Numbered from the stretch's first letter, positions 36,237-45,733 are shown. The stretch: DNA of 64,000 nucleotides from Terrisporobacter mayombei (GCF_020748465.1 NZ_JAHZMP010000001.1:124001-188000), one strand, 5' to 3'. Numbers and translations are program-made. Notes: generated by a model not told the origin, from the letters alone.

Positions 36237-37433
36237 TTAATTGAGCTTTTCTATCTCTAATACTTTTTTTATGCAATTATCATTTTTAAAATTAGAAGTT
36301 TTTTCACAATCTTCTATTTTATAATCTGGAATCACTTTTAATTCTTCATCACATACTCCATCTTTATTTAAATACATACAGCTAGCCATTCTAATAATTA
36401 AACCACTATTTTTTAGGTTAATTAATACAGGATCTATAACTCCACCATCTCCTCCTGTAGACTCCCCTATTACTGTTGCAAATTTTGTTTCTTTGCAAAG
36501 CATAGAAAATAACTCTGATGATGAAAATACTTGTTCATCCACAAGTAAATATATATTTCCTTTAAATTTCAAGTTAGGATTGCCTTTTATAGTATAAGAT
36601 GTATTTTCAAAATCAGTAAACTGTTTTAAAATTTCCTTTGGTCCATTCTTTTTTATATGCTCAGGTAAATTTTTTATGGGCTGTAATTTTATATTTCTTT
36701 TTTGTGTATATTTTTTAATTGTTTTACAGTTGTTTCTATAAATCCTATAACCACTTACTTTCGTATCATCTTTTATAAGTTTAGATAGTATCCCTTGCCA
36801 ATAACTATCACTTCCACCTGCATTGTCTCTTATATCAATAATTAAAGCTTTGTGATTTTCTAATGTGTTAATATAGTCGCCTATTTTGTTGAAATCTTCA
36901 TTAAAAGACCCACCACTTGAAGACATCGATGGCAAATAAATATATCCAACTTTATCTTTAATTATATCTTTTAAAGTCAATTCTTTTTTGAAAAAATGTT
37001 CCTTTGATATTTTTATCTTTGGTTTTATAGAATTATATCTGTTTATAACTTTTTCATCATTAAGAAAATCATACCAATTATTATTTGAATATGCTGTTTC
37101 AAAAAGTTCAAACCTACTTTTATTATCTATTAATTCCGTATGTCGATTATGTAAATCGCCTACTATTGATGACATTTCTTCTATAAATTTCTCATCATCA
37201 GGCGTATCTTCAATTCTCTTTAAATATTTTTCTTTGTTTTCTAGCCAATCCACATTATAACGTCTTTTATTTACATTTAAATAAGGATATCCTTTCTCTA
37301 TGTTGTTGTACAAATATTCAAAGTCCTCTATTTTTTCACTTTTAGAGAGTTGACTATTTTTAGAATAAATACAATTACCTAGTCCCATTATAAGTATAAA
37401 AATCATTATTAGAAGCAATATTTTCTTTTTCAT
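36237..37433 (-). CDS. S41-family (C-terminal processing-type) peptidase, membrane-anchored
   Basis: 398 residues from the ATG at 37433 (AAGGATG nine bases upstream). A signal anchor (LLLIMIFILIMGLGNCIYS) is followed by a region resembling tricorn-type helical lids and a C-terminal S41 domain (about 160-390): YIYLPSMSSSGGSF, IIDIRDNAGGSD, and the nucleophile region EQVFSSSELFSML, then STGGDGG. No PDZ domain is recognisable. It acts outside the membrane. It lies 22 bases upstream of nothing on its own strand: the ABC genes begin just behind it, which would allow co-transcription. Confidence 0.8.
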   Translation of the reverse strand: MKKKILLLIMIFILIMGLGNCIYSKNSQLSKSEKIEDFEYLYNNIEKGYPYLNVNKRRYNVDWLENKEKYLKRIEDTPDDEKFIEEMSSIVGDLHNRHTELIDNKSRFELFETAYSNNNWYDFLNDEKVINRYNSIKPKIKISKEHFFKKELTLKDIIKDKVGYIYLPSMSSSGGSFNEDFNKIGDYINTLENHKALIIDIRDNAGGSDSYWQGILSKLIKDDTKVSGYRIYRNNCKTIKKYTQKRNIKLQPIKNLPEHIKKNGPKEILKQFTDFENTSYTIKGNPNLKFKGNIYLLVDEQVFSSSELFSMLCKETKFATVIGESTGGDGGVIDPVLINLKNSGLIIRMASCMYLNKDGVCDEELKVIPDYKIEDCEKTSNFKNDNCIKKVLEIEKLN

Positions 37434-37601
37434 ACAGTTCACATCCTTATTATTCCAATTACTTTGCCCATTGTAACATTACTTTATAAAAAATTCAAAT
37501 GGCGAAATCTAATATGTATTCTAAATTTATACTTATACTTTATGATATATTTCAAATAATAATCGTAATTAGCAAAAATTTTTTAAATATTTACTAAAAA
37601 T

Positions 37602-37642
37602 AAAATAGGAGCTGGATAATCATTACATCCATCTCCTATTTT
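37602..37642 (-). terminator. Terminator of the molybdopterin oxidoreductase gene
   Basis: AAAATAGGAGATGGAT and ATCCAGCTCCTATTTT arms followed by ATTTTTAG on the minus strand. Confidence 0.85.
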
Positions 37643-37665
37643 TACATCTAATTTTAGTTTACATT

Positions 37666-39594
37666 TTAATATTTATATAATTTCACGAAAGTCTCGTTAT
37701 AAGTTACTTGACCGCCTATATCTGATATACCTGATTTTATTATCCAGTTGGGATTTCCATGCTTTTTCCAGAAACCTGCATACATCATAACTACATCATC
37801 GCAAATAGAATCATCAATTTGTATTAAAACTTCTATTTTTCCTTCACTTGATTCCATATTTATCAGATTATCTTGATAAAATTTATATTTAGATGCCATC
37901 TTCTTATTAATAAATGCTTTGGCTTTGTTTTCGTAGTCCATATAATGCTGACTAAATAATGATTCATTTCCATGATTTGTTAATAACCTAAAGTTGTATT
38001 CTTCATCTACTTTATTAACGTTTAAGGCATTTTCATTTATAAATATTTCGAACTTTCCCGACTCAGTTTTAAATTTTTTATCTTCCCAAGCTATATATTC
38101 ATGTATTGTAAAATAGTTTTTTGCAAGATAATCTAAGCTTATATCTTTATTTATATTTCTTAGCGGTTCTATCACTTTCTCCAAATACTGTCTTTTGTCA
38201 ACATAAGGATAATTAGTAAGATTTAATTTTCTAGCTACTTCTTGGAAAAAATAATACTCGTCCATAAAATTATTTTCTGGTTCCAATGCTTTTTCAATAT
38301 ATGTTAAATAAGGATTAGTCATAGAACTATATAACAAATCTTCACTTTCGAAAACACTTGTTACAGGAATAAATAAATCACAACTCTCTGCTGTATCAGT
38401 TAAAAATAAATCAAAGCATACCTTAAATTCAATTTTGGACATAGCTTTTTCTAATTTTTTTAACTGAGGTAGTTGATTTAAAAGATTGCTCTTTGTTATT
38501 ACTGCCATTTTAATATTCTTTTCTTCAATAAAATCACTTATCTTACTTACATAAAAAAATTCATCATCTGCATGTTTATAACTAAGGTAAGGATCTGTGT
38601 TTAATACATCTGGATAAACTCTATTTGCATAATTCACTCCTCCACCACTGTATCCTATTTGACCAGTTATAGCTCCTAATGTATTTATATATCCAATAGT
38701 ACTTCCACCATAATTATATTTTTGCATACCATATCCTTGTAAAATAGTCGAATACGTTTCTACATATTTTTTTACTATAAAATCTAGGTGGGGTAAAGTT
38801 ACTCCACACATTTTGCATAAATTTCTTAAGCTCAACTTATCTAAATAAGCTTTGTATTCATCAAAGTTTTTCACATATTTATTTATATAATCTTCATTAT
38901 GCAAGTTTAATTCAATTATTCGTTTTGCCATAGCCAAAGCTAAAGCTCCATCGCCACCAGGTTTTATACTTAAATGAAAATCAGCTTGCTTTGCTGTAGG
39001 TGTAAGGATTGGATCAATAACGATAACATAAGCGCCTGATTTTTGAGCTACTTTGATCATATTCATTGTATGTATTGTTGTATTAGCTGGATTTTTTCCC
39101 CATACTATAATAGTTTTACTATTTAACATATCTTCCAATGAATGACTTTTCACATCTCCAAAATTTCTTTTTTGAGCCTCTATTCCTGCACTCCAGCAAG
39201 GCCCACCTTTTTGTTTACAACTGCCTCCAAAAAAATTAAAAAATATCTCTCCAATACTTTTAAGAAGACTTCCACTTCCATATTGTTCATAATATATGAA
39301 GGATTTTGATCCATAGTTTTCTTTATAATGATTTAACTTTTTTGCCATAATATCTATAGCTTCTTCAAAAGTTATTTCTTCCCATTTATGATTAACCTTT
39401 AATAAAGGTTTATATTGTCTATTTAGATGATTATGTCTTTTAACATGCTTTAGCCCCTTTTTACAAATAAATCCTTTAGTGTATGGATGGCACTTGTCCC
39501 CTTCTATTTTTACAATATTGTTGTCTTCAGTATATACATTGAATTTGCATGCATCATAGCAATCTAATGTACAACCTCCACTTAAAACTTTCAT
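37666..39594 (-). CDS. Molybdopterin-dependent oxidoreductase (YoaE/YyaE type)
   Basis: 642 residues. The N-terminal 4Fe-4S site is CTLDCYDACKF with the fourth cysteine in GFICKKGLKH. Then come the Mo-bisMGD domains: KSFIYYEQYGSGSLLK, GKNPANTTIHTMNMIKVAQK near 173, KPGGDGALALAMAKRI near 212, GYGMQKYNYGGSTIGYINTL, and a C-terminal molydopterin dinucleotide-binding domain (NHGNESLFSQHYMDYE). No twin-arginine signal, so it is cytosolic. The substrate is unknown; no electron-transfer subunit or cofactor gene is adjacent. Ribosome site GAGGGTGATGAG overlaps the spacer to the ATG. Confidence 0.88.
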   Translation of the reverse strand: MKVLSGGCTLDCYDACKFNVYTEDNNIVKIEGDKCHPYTKGFICKKGLKHVKRHNHLNRQYKPLLKVNHKWEEITFEEAIDIMAKKLNHYKENYGSKSFIYYEQYGSGSLLKSIGEIFFNFFGGSCKQKGGPCWSAGIEAQKRNFGDVKSHSLEDMLNSKTIIVWGKNPANTTIHTMNMIKVAQKSGAYVIVIDPILTPTAKQADFHLSIKPGGDGALALAMAKRIIELNLHNEDYINKYVKNFDEYKAYLDKLSLRNLCKMCGVTLPHLDFIVKKYVETYSTILQGYGMQKYNYGGSTIGYINTLGAITGQIGYSGGGVNYANRVYPDVLNTDPYLSYKHADDEFFYVSKISDFIEEKNIKMAVITKSNLLNQLPQLKKLEKAMSKIEFKVCFDLFLTDTAESCDLFIPVTSVFESEDLLYSSMTNPYLTYIEKALEPENNFMDEYYFFQEVARKLNLTNYPYVDKRQYLEKVIEPLRNINKDISLDYLAKNYFTIHEYIAWEDKKFKTESGKFEIFINENALNVNKVDEEYNFRLLTNHGNESLFSQHYMDYENKAKAFINKKMASKYKFYQDNLINMESSEGKIEVLIQIDDSICDDVVMMYAGFWKKHGNPNWIIKSGISDIGGQVTYNETFVKLYKY

Positions 39595-39761
39595 CTCATC
39601 ACCCTCATTTTACCTAGAAATATTTTATATACAAATACAACCTCATCCAAGGAATATATATCTTCTACTTTGTGGATTCTCTACTTTGTATTCTTAACAC
39701 AACTTTAGTTGTTCACATACAGTATATCAAAATAATAAAAGAAGTGGTGAATTGTTTTTAG

Positions 39762-39810
39762 TTTCACAATAAAAGCTCATTTAAAATAGTAATGAGCTTT
39801 TATTGTGAAA
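39762..39810 (-). terminator. Terminator after the frameshifted small gene
   Basis: A perfect 19-bp inverted repeat (TTTCACAATAAAAGCTCAT and its complement) over an 11-base loop; it can end transcripts from the gene at 39891-40326. Confidence 0.75.
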
Positions 39811-39890
39811 AATAATTTTTAATTTTTAACCTTAAAACTTCGTAAGTTTACTTATAAATTTTAGCTTTGTTTATTTTATCTATTTTATTT

Positions 39891-40326
39891 TTATACCTTA
39901 ATTACAAAAAAATCAACGCTATCCTTGTTGTTTATTATTAATAGTTTCAAGGTATAATCATTATAATTTAATTCTGTTGAAAACTCATTTTCTCCCCATA
40001 ATCTTCCCTTTACTGTCTCTATATCTATTATATCGCCATTGGTATTAAACACTTTTACTTCTATTAAAGTTTTAATACTATCTTCTTTAAATATCTTTTA
40101 ATTTATTTTTACTAATATTAACATATAAAATATCATTTTTAACTGTTCCAGCATATTCATATACCTTATTTGCAGTATTGTCTTCAATCATTAAATTTAT
40201 TAACACATTTTTATTACAGTAAATATTATACATGGAATATAATTTAACACTAATAGTTAACTTATCATAATTATAAAAAACATTTTCCATTTGTGGAGAA
40301 ATTAATGGTTTATTATAAAAATCCAT
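39891..40326 (-). pseudogene. Frameshifted small gene of unknown function
   Basis: The first frame (40326 to 40087) starts MDFYNKPLISPQMENVFYNY after AGGGAGGG and stops at NKLKDI. From the same point the next frame continues without a break for 64 codons (IFKEDSIKTLIEVKVFNTNG through WGENEFSTELNYNDYTLKLL) to a stop at 39891. The total span of 436 bases equals 145 codons plus one base, and the join falls in a run of four A (40094 region), so one extra A explains it. The combined product of about 144 residues looks like a soluble, beta-rich protein, with no recognised family. It may be a sequencing error, a slippage site, or a real pseudogene. Confidence 0.7.
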
Positions 40327-40421
40327 AAAATTCCCTCCCTTTTAAATTCTTAATTTATAATATGATAAACAAATATTTCAGCACCTTATATGAAATATAT
40401 AATTTAATTCAATTTATTATA

Positions 40422-40805
40422 TTATGCAGTTATTTCAATTTGATTATTTTCAGGCCCAAGTATGCAACTTTCATAATAACCATCTCCTGTTGTACGTGGT
40501 CCACTTATCACTTCATATCCTGCTTTTTTTAGATCTTTTGTTAACTTATCTACCTTTTTCTTACTTCCCACACTAAAAGCCAAGTGAATATATCCACTTT
40601 GCGTAAGTGATTTTTCTATTGCTTCCACCTCGGGACGTGTCATTATCTCAAGTTTAGTATTGTCATCAAATGTTAAAAAATATGTTTGAAGTCCTGTTAA
40701 AAAGTTATGATATCTTTTATCTATTTTTGCTCCGAAAAACTTAGTATAAAAATCCTTTGTATTTTCCAAATCATTTACATACATTGCTACATGTTCTATT
40801 CTCAT
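40422..40805 (-). CDS. VOC-family (glyoxalase/bleomycin-resistance-like) protein
   Basis: 127 residues with the VOC fold: RIEHVAMYVNDLENTKDFYT at the start carries the first metal-ligand histidine, KLEIMTRPE the middle glutamate, and YIHLAFSVGSKKKVDKL, then ISGPRTTGDGYYESCI and the last acidic ligand in PENNQIEIT. Family members are glyoxalases, dioxygenases or thiol transferases, and this one cannot be placed further. It follows the ROK gene by 33 bases on the same strand, so it is probably the second gene of that transcript. AGGAGAG ribosome site eight bases upstream. Confidence 0.85.
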   Translation of the reverse strand: MRIEHVAMYVNDLENTKDFYTKFFGAKIDKRYHNFLTGLQTYFLTFDDNTKLEIMTRPEVEAIEKSLTQSGYIHLAFSVGSKKKVDKLTKDLKKAGYEVISGPRTTGDGYYESCILGPENNQIEITA

Positions 40806-40838
40806 TTTATTCTCTCCTATTTTATAAGTATATTTGAT

Positions 40839-41852
40839 TTATATAATTGTCTTTTTTGTTATTGTAAGATTAGATTTTAATGAATCCTTACATAATAAAT
40901 TTATGCCCCACATAATGTATTCAATAAGATCATGTATTTTAATTAGCTCTGGTAATTCTTCTTTATTAAATATATTATTTAGATTTTCTTTAATATTTGA
41001 GTAATCATCTACAATTGTAGAACAAATACCAATAACCTGAGGGTTTAGCATAGCTATAATAGACTGAGTATATCTAGTAATTAACTCTTCATGACCCTCC
41101 TTAGAATTTAAAAGTATTTCCATATTATCTGTAAGGTCAATTGGTAAATATTGAACCTCACCAGCCAAGTTATTCATCCCTTTAAGCATTCTTCCATTTA
41201 CTATAATCCCTACACCTGCGCAATGATTGGCTGGCTGGAACAATAAACAAATATCTTCGTAATTTTCTTGATCTAAATAAAATCCAATTGCTGCTGTATT
41301 AACATCATTGCCAAAAATAATCTTTTGCTCGTATTTTTCCTTTAGTAACTGTATAATATTAATTTCATTAAAATCATCTATTCCCGTAGATATTACATTT
41401 TCATCTTTTATAATCCCAGGGATACTTACACCTATAACTTTAATATTTTCTACTTTTTCTAAAACACTATCTAAAATTTCATAAATATCTTCAATTGAAA
41501 TTTTAGGTTTAGCAATTCTATTTTCCATTAAAATCTCATCTTTTAAATTGTAAACTCTATAAACAAGATGGATTCTATTACTATTTTTAAATATAGATAA
41601 ACATAGATTTTTAGAATAATTACTATTTAATTCATAATGTTTTGAGGGTCTTCCTCCTGTAGATTTAGCATATCCAGATTCAATAACCTGATCACTTTTT
41701 AATAAATCACCTACAATATTATTAACACTACCAAGAGACAATCCTGTCAAAATTGATAATTCGTTTTTTGTACATGCATCTCTATTTATCAATGCATTAA
41801 TTATTTTTTCCTGATTTATTTTTCTTAAATTTCTTGTATTACTAATGTTCAT
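40839..41852 (-). CDS. ROK-family transcriptional regulator
   Basis: 337 residues. The winged helix (about 10-70: NALINRDACTKNELSILTGL, SLGSVNNIVGDLL, TGGRPSKHYELN) is fused to a ROK-like sugar-kinase fold with GVSIPGIIKD near 147, GNDVNTAAIGF near 184, and GVGIIVNGRMLKGMNNLAGE near 222. The zinc-binding cysteine cluster of ROK kinases is absent, so it acts as a regulator, probably sensing a sugar or sugar phosphate. A 10-bp inverted repeat lies 55 bases upstream. It is paralogous to the regulator at 49329-50306. Confidence 0.85.
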   Translation of the reverse strand: MNISNTRNLRKINQEKIINALINRDACTKNELSILTGLSLGSVNNIVGDLLKSDQVIESGYAKSTGGRPSKHYELNSNYSKNLCLSIFKNSNRIHLVYRVYNLKDEILMENRIAKPKISIEDIYEILDSVLEKVENIKVIGVSIPGIIKDENVISTGIDDFNEINIIQLLKEKYEQKIIFGNDVNTAAIGFYLDQENYEDICLLFQPANHCAGVGIIVNGRMLKGMNNLAGEVQYLPIDLTDNMEILLNSKEGHEELITRYTQSIIAMLNPQVIGICSTIVDDYSNIKENLNNIFNKEELPELIKIHDLIEYIMWGINLLCKDSLKSNLTITKKTII

Positions 41853-41907
41853 TTATTTTCCTCTTTTCAACTGAATAATTATAGTTTTTAATTATTTTAA
41901 CAATCGT

Positions 41908-41940
41908 TAATACTTTTGATAAGTCTTATTAAAAGTATTA
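41908..41940. promoter_or_regulatory. Candidate ROK operator
   Basis: TAATACTTTT and AAAAGTATTA, perfect 10-base arms with a 13-base spacer, upstream of the ROK gene at 41852. The half-site resembles that of the larger repeat upstream of the second ROK gene (50323-50373). Confidence 0.55.
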
Positions 41941-42079
41941 TAATATATATCTTGCTATAAAGGTAATTTTTATTATAATGTTTTTTTTATACAGTCTTAA
42001 TTTTATAAGTATCACTTGACTTTAAGTCAAAATTGAAATACTATCTTTTTATAATACATAGGAATCCGAGGTGTTGATT

Positions 42080-42403
42080 TTGAATAAAGAACTTATTAAA
42101 GGTAGTACTGTTACATTAATTTTGAATACTCTTGAAAAAGAGCCCACATATGGTTATGGAATGATTAAAGAAATTGAAAACAAATCTGGTGGAGTATTTC
42201 TTTTTAAAGAAGGAACTCTATACCCTATTTTGCATGACCTTGAGAAAAACAAATTTATTGAATCATTCTGGGAAAGTGAAAATGGTCGACGTAGAAAATA
42301 CTATAGAATTACAAAGAAAGGCTTAACAGAATTAAAAAAACGTGAAAATGAATGGGAAGTATTTAGTAAAACAATGAATCTGGTATTAGGGAGGCAATAT
42401 TAA
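42080..42403 (+). CDS. PadR-family transcriptional regulator
   Basis: 107 residues from the TTG at 42080, chosen because GAGGTG lies six bases upstream. PadR core: LILNTLEKEPTYGYGMIKEI, GVFLFKEGTLYPILHDLEK, and the wing GRRRKYYRITKKGL. It overlaps the next gene by one base (TAATG), which encodes a membrane protein of the type that PadR regulators commonly accompany. Expected to repress this operon until an unknown envelope or drug signal arrives. Confidence 0.92.
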   Translation: MNKELIKGSTVTLILNTLEKEPTYGYGMIKEIENKSGGVFLFKEGTLYPILHDLEKNKFIESFWESENGRRRKYYRITKKGLTELKKRENEWEVFSKTMNLVLGRQY

Positions 42404-43335
42404 TGGCTACAGAAAATAATACTATTGAAAACTTTCTACAATCTGCATGTAGATTTATTTCCACAGAAGAAAAAGCCCAAGATATGAAAGATGAACTTAA
42501 AGATCATATTTATAGTTATATTGAAGAATATACAGAAGATGGTATGAGTAGTAATGCTGCCACAACTATGGCTTTAAAACAAATGGGGGATCCTTATGTT
42601 TTAAGTAAAATTTATAAGGATAAAATTTATAAGTATAATAAGTTATTTAGAATTTTTTCACTAATAATAATTACATCCATATTTATACTTACAGACTTTG
42701 CTTATATTTCTTTAAATAGTTATAATAATTTTCAAATATTTCTATGCTCATCTTTTACTCTACTTATTTCTTTACAAAGTATATTTGAAATTGTAGATTT
42801 TATAAGAATTATTAAAAAAGATCGTGAGCTTTCCAAAGAAGAACCTCTTTTTTATATTCAATCCTATAAAGAATCTATTTGGGATGAAAAAGCTATGAAG
42901 TATGTTCAAATTTGTTTATTTGGATTTTGTCTTATACTTTTTCTCTCTCTTATAGATAAATTTAATACTATTGAATCACCAGAAGTATTTTCTTCTTCTT
43001 TAGTAACCATAAATAGCATAAGTTTCACTTTGCTTGTGGTAATGAGCGTATCAATATTTAACCCTAAGAGAAAAAGTGCAATTGTATATAATGAAGGTAT
43101 ACTTATGTTTAATTCATTTGTTCCCTTTTCCAGTATGAATGGATATATGTGGTCAAAGGAAAATATAAATGGAAAAGCTTGTTATAGTCTTGCATTTTCA
43201 ACTAAAAAAACATCTATATTTAAAAAGTCATCTTTGATTTCCAATGACAGAGCTTCTATAAAAGTTAGTTATTCTCAAATTACTTTATTAAATGAACTGT
43301 TTAAAAGTAATAATATAGATGAGATTAATAGTTAA
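42403..43335 (+). CDS. PadR-associated membrane protein with permease prefix-like domain
   Basis: 310 residues. Residues 1-75 resemble the permease-prefix/DUF1700-like domain (ENFLQSACRFISTEEKAQDM, KDHIYSYIEEYTEDGMS and the GD-x-y loop QMGDPYVLSKIY). Four hydrophobic segments (about 83-103, 108-128, 163-183, 198-218) follow, then a PH-like C-terminal domain. Such proteins are the usual second gene of PadR operons and are thought to work in envelope stress or as permease partners. Co-translated with padR. AGGGAGG serves as the ribosome site. Confidence 0.75.
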   Translation: MATENNTIENFLQSACRFISTEEKAQDMKDELKDHIYSYIEEYTEDGMSSNAATTMALKQMGDPYVLSKIYKDKIYKYNKLFRIFSLIIITSIFILTDFAYISLNSYNNFQIFLCSSFTLLISLQSIFEIVDFIRIIKKDRELSKEEPLFYIQSYKESIWDEKAMKYVQICLFGFCLILFLSLIDKFNTIESPEVFSSSLVTINSISFTLLVVMSVSIFNPKRKSAIVYNEGILMFNSFVPFSSMNGYMWSKENINGKACYSLAFSTKKTSIFKKSSLISNDRASIKVSYSQITLLNELFKSNNIDEINS

Positions 43336-43404
43336 AAATAAGTAATATAAAATTTTATGAAGAAATGAATAACCCCATGTTTCTCATATTCAATGAAGGT
43401 AATT

Positions 43405-43912
43405 ATGAATTTTTTAATATCAATAATAGTTGCAATATTGCTGGCAGCTTTTGGTCGCAACTTTATCAGCCTGGTTTATAACTACTATTCTTCCTATTTT
43501 AATAAAAAGTACTTTTTCTACCTCTATTTTTATTATTGTTATGTACACAGGGGCTTTTAGAAATGAAAGTAAGTTAATTAAGTATTTAATGCCTATTAGA
43601 GCCGAGTTATCAATTATAGCAGGTATACTTACTCTAGCTCACAATATAAGCTTTGGTAGAAATCACTTTGTAAATCTTTTTACTGCACCAGAAACTATGT
43701 CAACTAATATGAAGACTGCTGCTGGTGTGAGTATAATATTAATTGCAATAATGGTTCCTGTTGCTCTTTCAGATGACACTAATTGCATAATAAACGTTGC
43801 GGCTTATAGTGTTGTATTTATAACTTATGCTGTAATGCGTATTTCTAAGTTTTTAACTAAGAAGTTATTATATAAATCAAAACAAGGTTCTACAATGGCA
43901 ACTGCAAACTAA
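43405..43912 (+). pseudogene. Frameshifted membrane protein (possibly ferric-reductase-like)
   Basis: The real start is probably the ATG at 43405, with AAGGTAATT directly upstream, giving MNFLISIIVAILLAAF. About 15 codons on, that frame loses its membrane character and ends at a stop near 43560, while the +1 frame from 43430 carries on for 160 codons (ATLSAWFITTILPILIKS, RAELSIIAGILTLAHNISFG) to 43912. The span of 508 bases is 169 codons plus one, so one extra base near TTTTGGTCGC would restore it. The joined product has about five membrane segments. The conserved R-x-E-L-S and LAHN motif recalls heme-binding reductase-like membrane proteins; that is only a guess. Confidence 0.65.
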
Positions 43913-43960
43913 AAAAAAGTTGTAGATAGTTTATTATAATAACTATCTACAACTTTTTTA
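43912..43960. terminator. Bidirectional terminator between convergent broken genes
   Basis: AAAAAAGTTGTAGATAGTT and AACTATCTACAACTTTTTT form a long stem with A and T runs on both sides. Confidence 0.9.
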
Positions 43961-43969
43961 TTTAATATG

Positions 43970-44741
43970 TTAGATGCTAGTTTTATTTATAAAAATATTA
44001 AACTCATTTAGCAAAAATTTTAATTCATCTTCGTTATAGTAAAAATGCCCTGATTTTTCTAAGTTTATAATTTTATAATCATTCTGTAATTTATTATTAT
44101 AAGCTTTTAAACTTCTGTGACTAACAAGTTCATCACTTTTACAGTTAACAATTAAAGTTGGTATTTCTATATTTTTAAGTTTTTTTCTACTTAATGTTAT
44201 TAAATTAAACAAGTCCACATATCTAGGTATCCAAGTAAAATAAGTTAAAGGCGAGCATCTATCAACACTAAAAGCTTTTTGTGCACGGTTTTACTAAAAT
44301 GTCTTCTTCTCTAATCCTTCCTAAAGCTACTTTTATGCTACTAATCATCATATTAAATTTAACAAAAACTTTAAGAGGTGCTGATATTAATACAAGACCT
44401 TTTATTTTATTTTTATATTTTAAAGTAAATAATAGTGATATTAATGACCCCATGGAATGCCCTACTAATATGATATTTTCATATTTATCTTTATGTTTTA
44501 ATATTTCTTTTTCAACTGTATCTAACCATTTATTTTTGTTGCTTCTTCCAAAATCTTTCCCACTTTTTCCATGTCCGTCTAATAAAACTGCTGAGTATGA
44601 AAAACCTTCTTTATGTACAATTTCTGCAAATTCTTTAAATTGATTTGGCCCTTCTAGTATTCCGTGAATAAATATAACCATAGTATTTGACTTTTTATTT
44701 TCAAAAGCAAAGGATTTGTGTATTTCTTTTTCTACTACCAT
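43970..44741 (-). pseudogene. Frameshifted alpha/beta hydrolase (monoacylglycerol-lipase-like)
   Basis: The first frame runs from 44741 to 44268 and covers the N-terminal half (VIFIHGILEGPNQFKEF, nucleophile elbow LVGHSMGSLISLLF). It stops after DILVKPCTKSF. The other frame picks up at the same spot (AQKAFSVDRCSPLTYFTWIP) and runs to 43970 with the expected acid and base regions (TLIVNCKSDELVSHRSLKAY, EKSGHFYYNE). The 772-base span is 257 codons plus one base, so one extra base near 44280-44285 breaks a gene of about 256 residues. Ser, Asp and His are all still present in the joined sequence. Ribosome site GGGAG lies upstream of the ATG. Confidence 0.8.
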
Positions 44742-44789
44742 TAAAACACTCCCGAAATTATTATATATTTTACATAGTATGTTACCTTT

Positions 44790-44823
44790 TAAAAGGGTGT
44801 ATCATTTTTGATACACCCTTTAT
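44790..44823 (-). terminator. Terminator-like hairpin, second copy of the 12876 element
   Basis: AAAGGGTGTATCA and TGATACACCCTTT around TTTT, identical over 30 bases to 12877-12909. It lies upstream of the hydrolase start and downstream of the phosphatase gene, so it ends the phosphatase transcript. Confidence 0.75.
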
Positions 44824-44842
44824 ATGTCATTCGTTACAATTA

Positions 44843-45442
44843 TTAATAAGCCAATGCTTCTTCTATCTGATTAAAATCATGACGAATAATTTCAACTAAT
44901 TTGAACTCTTTATTTTCGTATTCATATTTAAATATAGTACAATTAGGTATACCTGTTTTCATTAGTTCATGAGCATCTTCAAAATTTGATAAGAAACATA
45001 AAGACGCCAATCCATGAGACACAGCTAAAACAGTATTGTGGTCTTCTTTTTCAATTATTTCCGTACATGTTTTAAGCATTCTTTCTTTAACTTGTGATAA
45101 AGATTCTCCACCATATTGAACAAAGAAACTCTCATAATCTTTTTTATCTCTAGGTTTTAAATCTTCACTTTCACCTTCAAATACGCCAAAACTCATTTCT
45201 TTTAAACCTTTTAATCTTACATAAGGTATACTTCCATTAGTAGCAATTTCCAAAGTGTCACAACATCTTTCTAAAGATGAACTATAGGCATGATCTATAT
45301 GAATATTTTTTAAATACTCTCCCGCTATTTCAGCTTGCTTTTCCCCCAAAGGTGTTAATGGTGAATCACAATGTCCTTGCATTTTTTTTCTTAAATTAAA
45401 TAAAGTTTGCCCATGGCGCATTAAATATAATGTTTTCTTCAT
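44843..45442 (-). CDS. Histidine phosphatase family protein
   Basis: 199 residues from the ATG at 45442 (AGGGG eight bases upstream; an ATG six bases earlier is too close). Catalytic motif LYLMRHGQTLFN at 5-16, the second pair YSSSLERCCDTL near 55, phosphoryl-acceptor loop EMSFGVFEGE, and LAVSHGLA near 148 with the second histidine. The family includes phosphoglycerate mutase-like and broad phosphatases (PhoE/CobC types). No cobalamin or glycolysis neighbour helps to narrow the substrate. Confidence 0.9.
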   Translation of the reverse strand: MKKTLYLMRHGQTLFNLRKKMQGHCDSPLTPLGEKQAEIAGEYLKNIHIDHAYSSSLERCCDTLEIATNGSIPYVRLKGLKEMSFGVFEGESEDLKPRDKKDYESFFVQYGGESLSQVKERMLKTCTEIIEKEDHNTVLAVSHGLASLCFLSNFEDAHELMKTGIPNCTIFKYEYENKEFKLVEIIRHDFNQIEEALAY

Positions 45443-45733
45443 ATTCATTCCCCTTCTAACTTTTATGATAAATGTATCAAGAACTATGTAATTCTATATA
45501 CATATGATAATTGTAGCATAAAAATTGTTAAGGTTAAGTAAATGAGTATTATATGCTTAGTCTAATGGGAAATTACGAAGATACTCCACAAATTTTGCAT
45601 CCATAAATATCCTCACCAATGATATGTAGCACTATATAAATCTATAGTTCTTATATCTATGAATCAAGCTAAAGATTTAGGTCCTAGACTTGCATTCCAA
45701 GTACTACTATAAAATTACTATTTAAATTATTTG
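45443..45733. other. Intergenic region, nothing recognised
   Basis: About 290 bases with no open frame that has a ribosome site. A minus-strand run of 15 codons ending GEDIYGCKICGVSS near 45580 has a CxxC pair and could be a scrap of a metal-binding protein, but it is too short to assign. Confidence 0.4.

Noticed and set aside
42080-43912. A transposon or phage island containing the PadR operon and broken genes
   Set aside because: No integrase, transposase, terminal repeat or target duplication is visible, and base composition is like the neighbours.
45443-45733. Possible fragment of a metal-binding (CxxC) protein
   Set aside because: Only about 15 codons, without a start or match strong enough to name a family.
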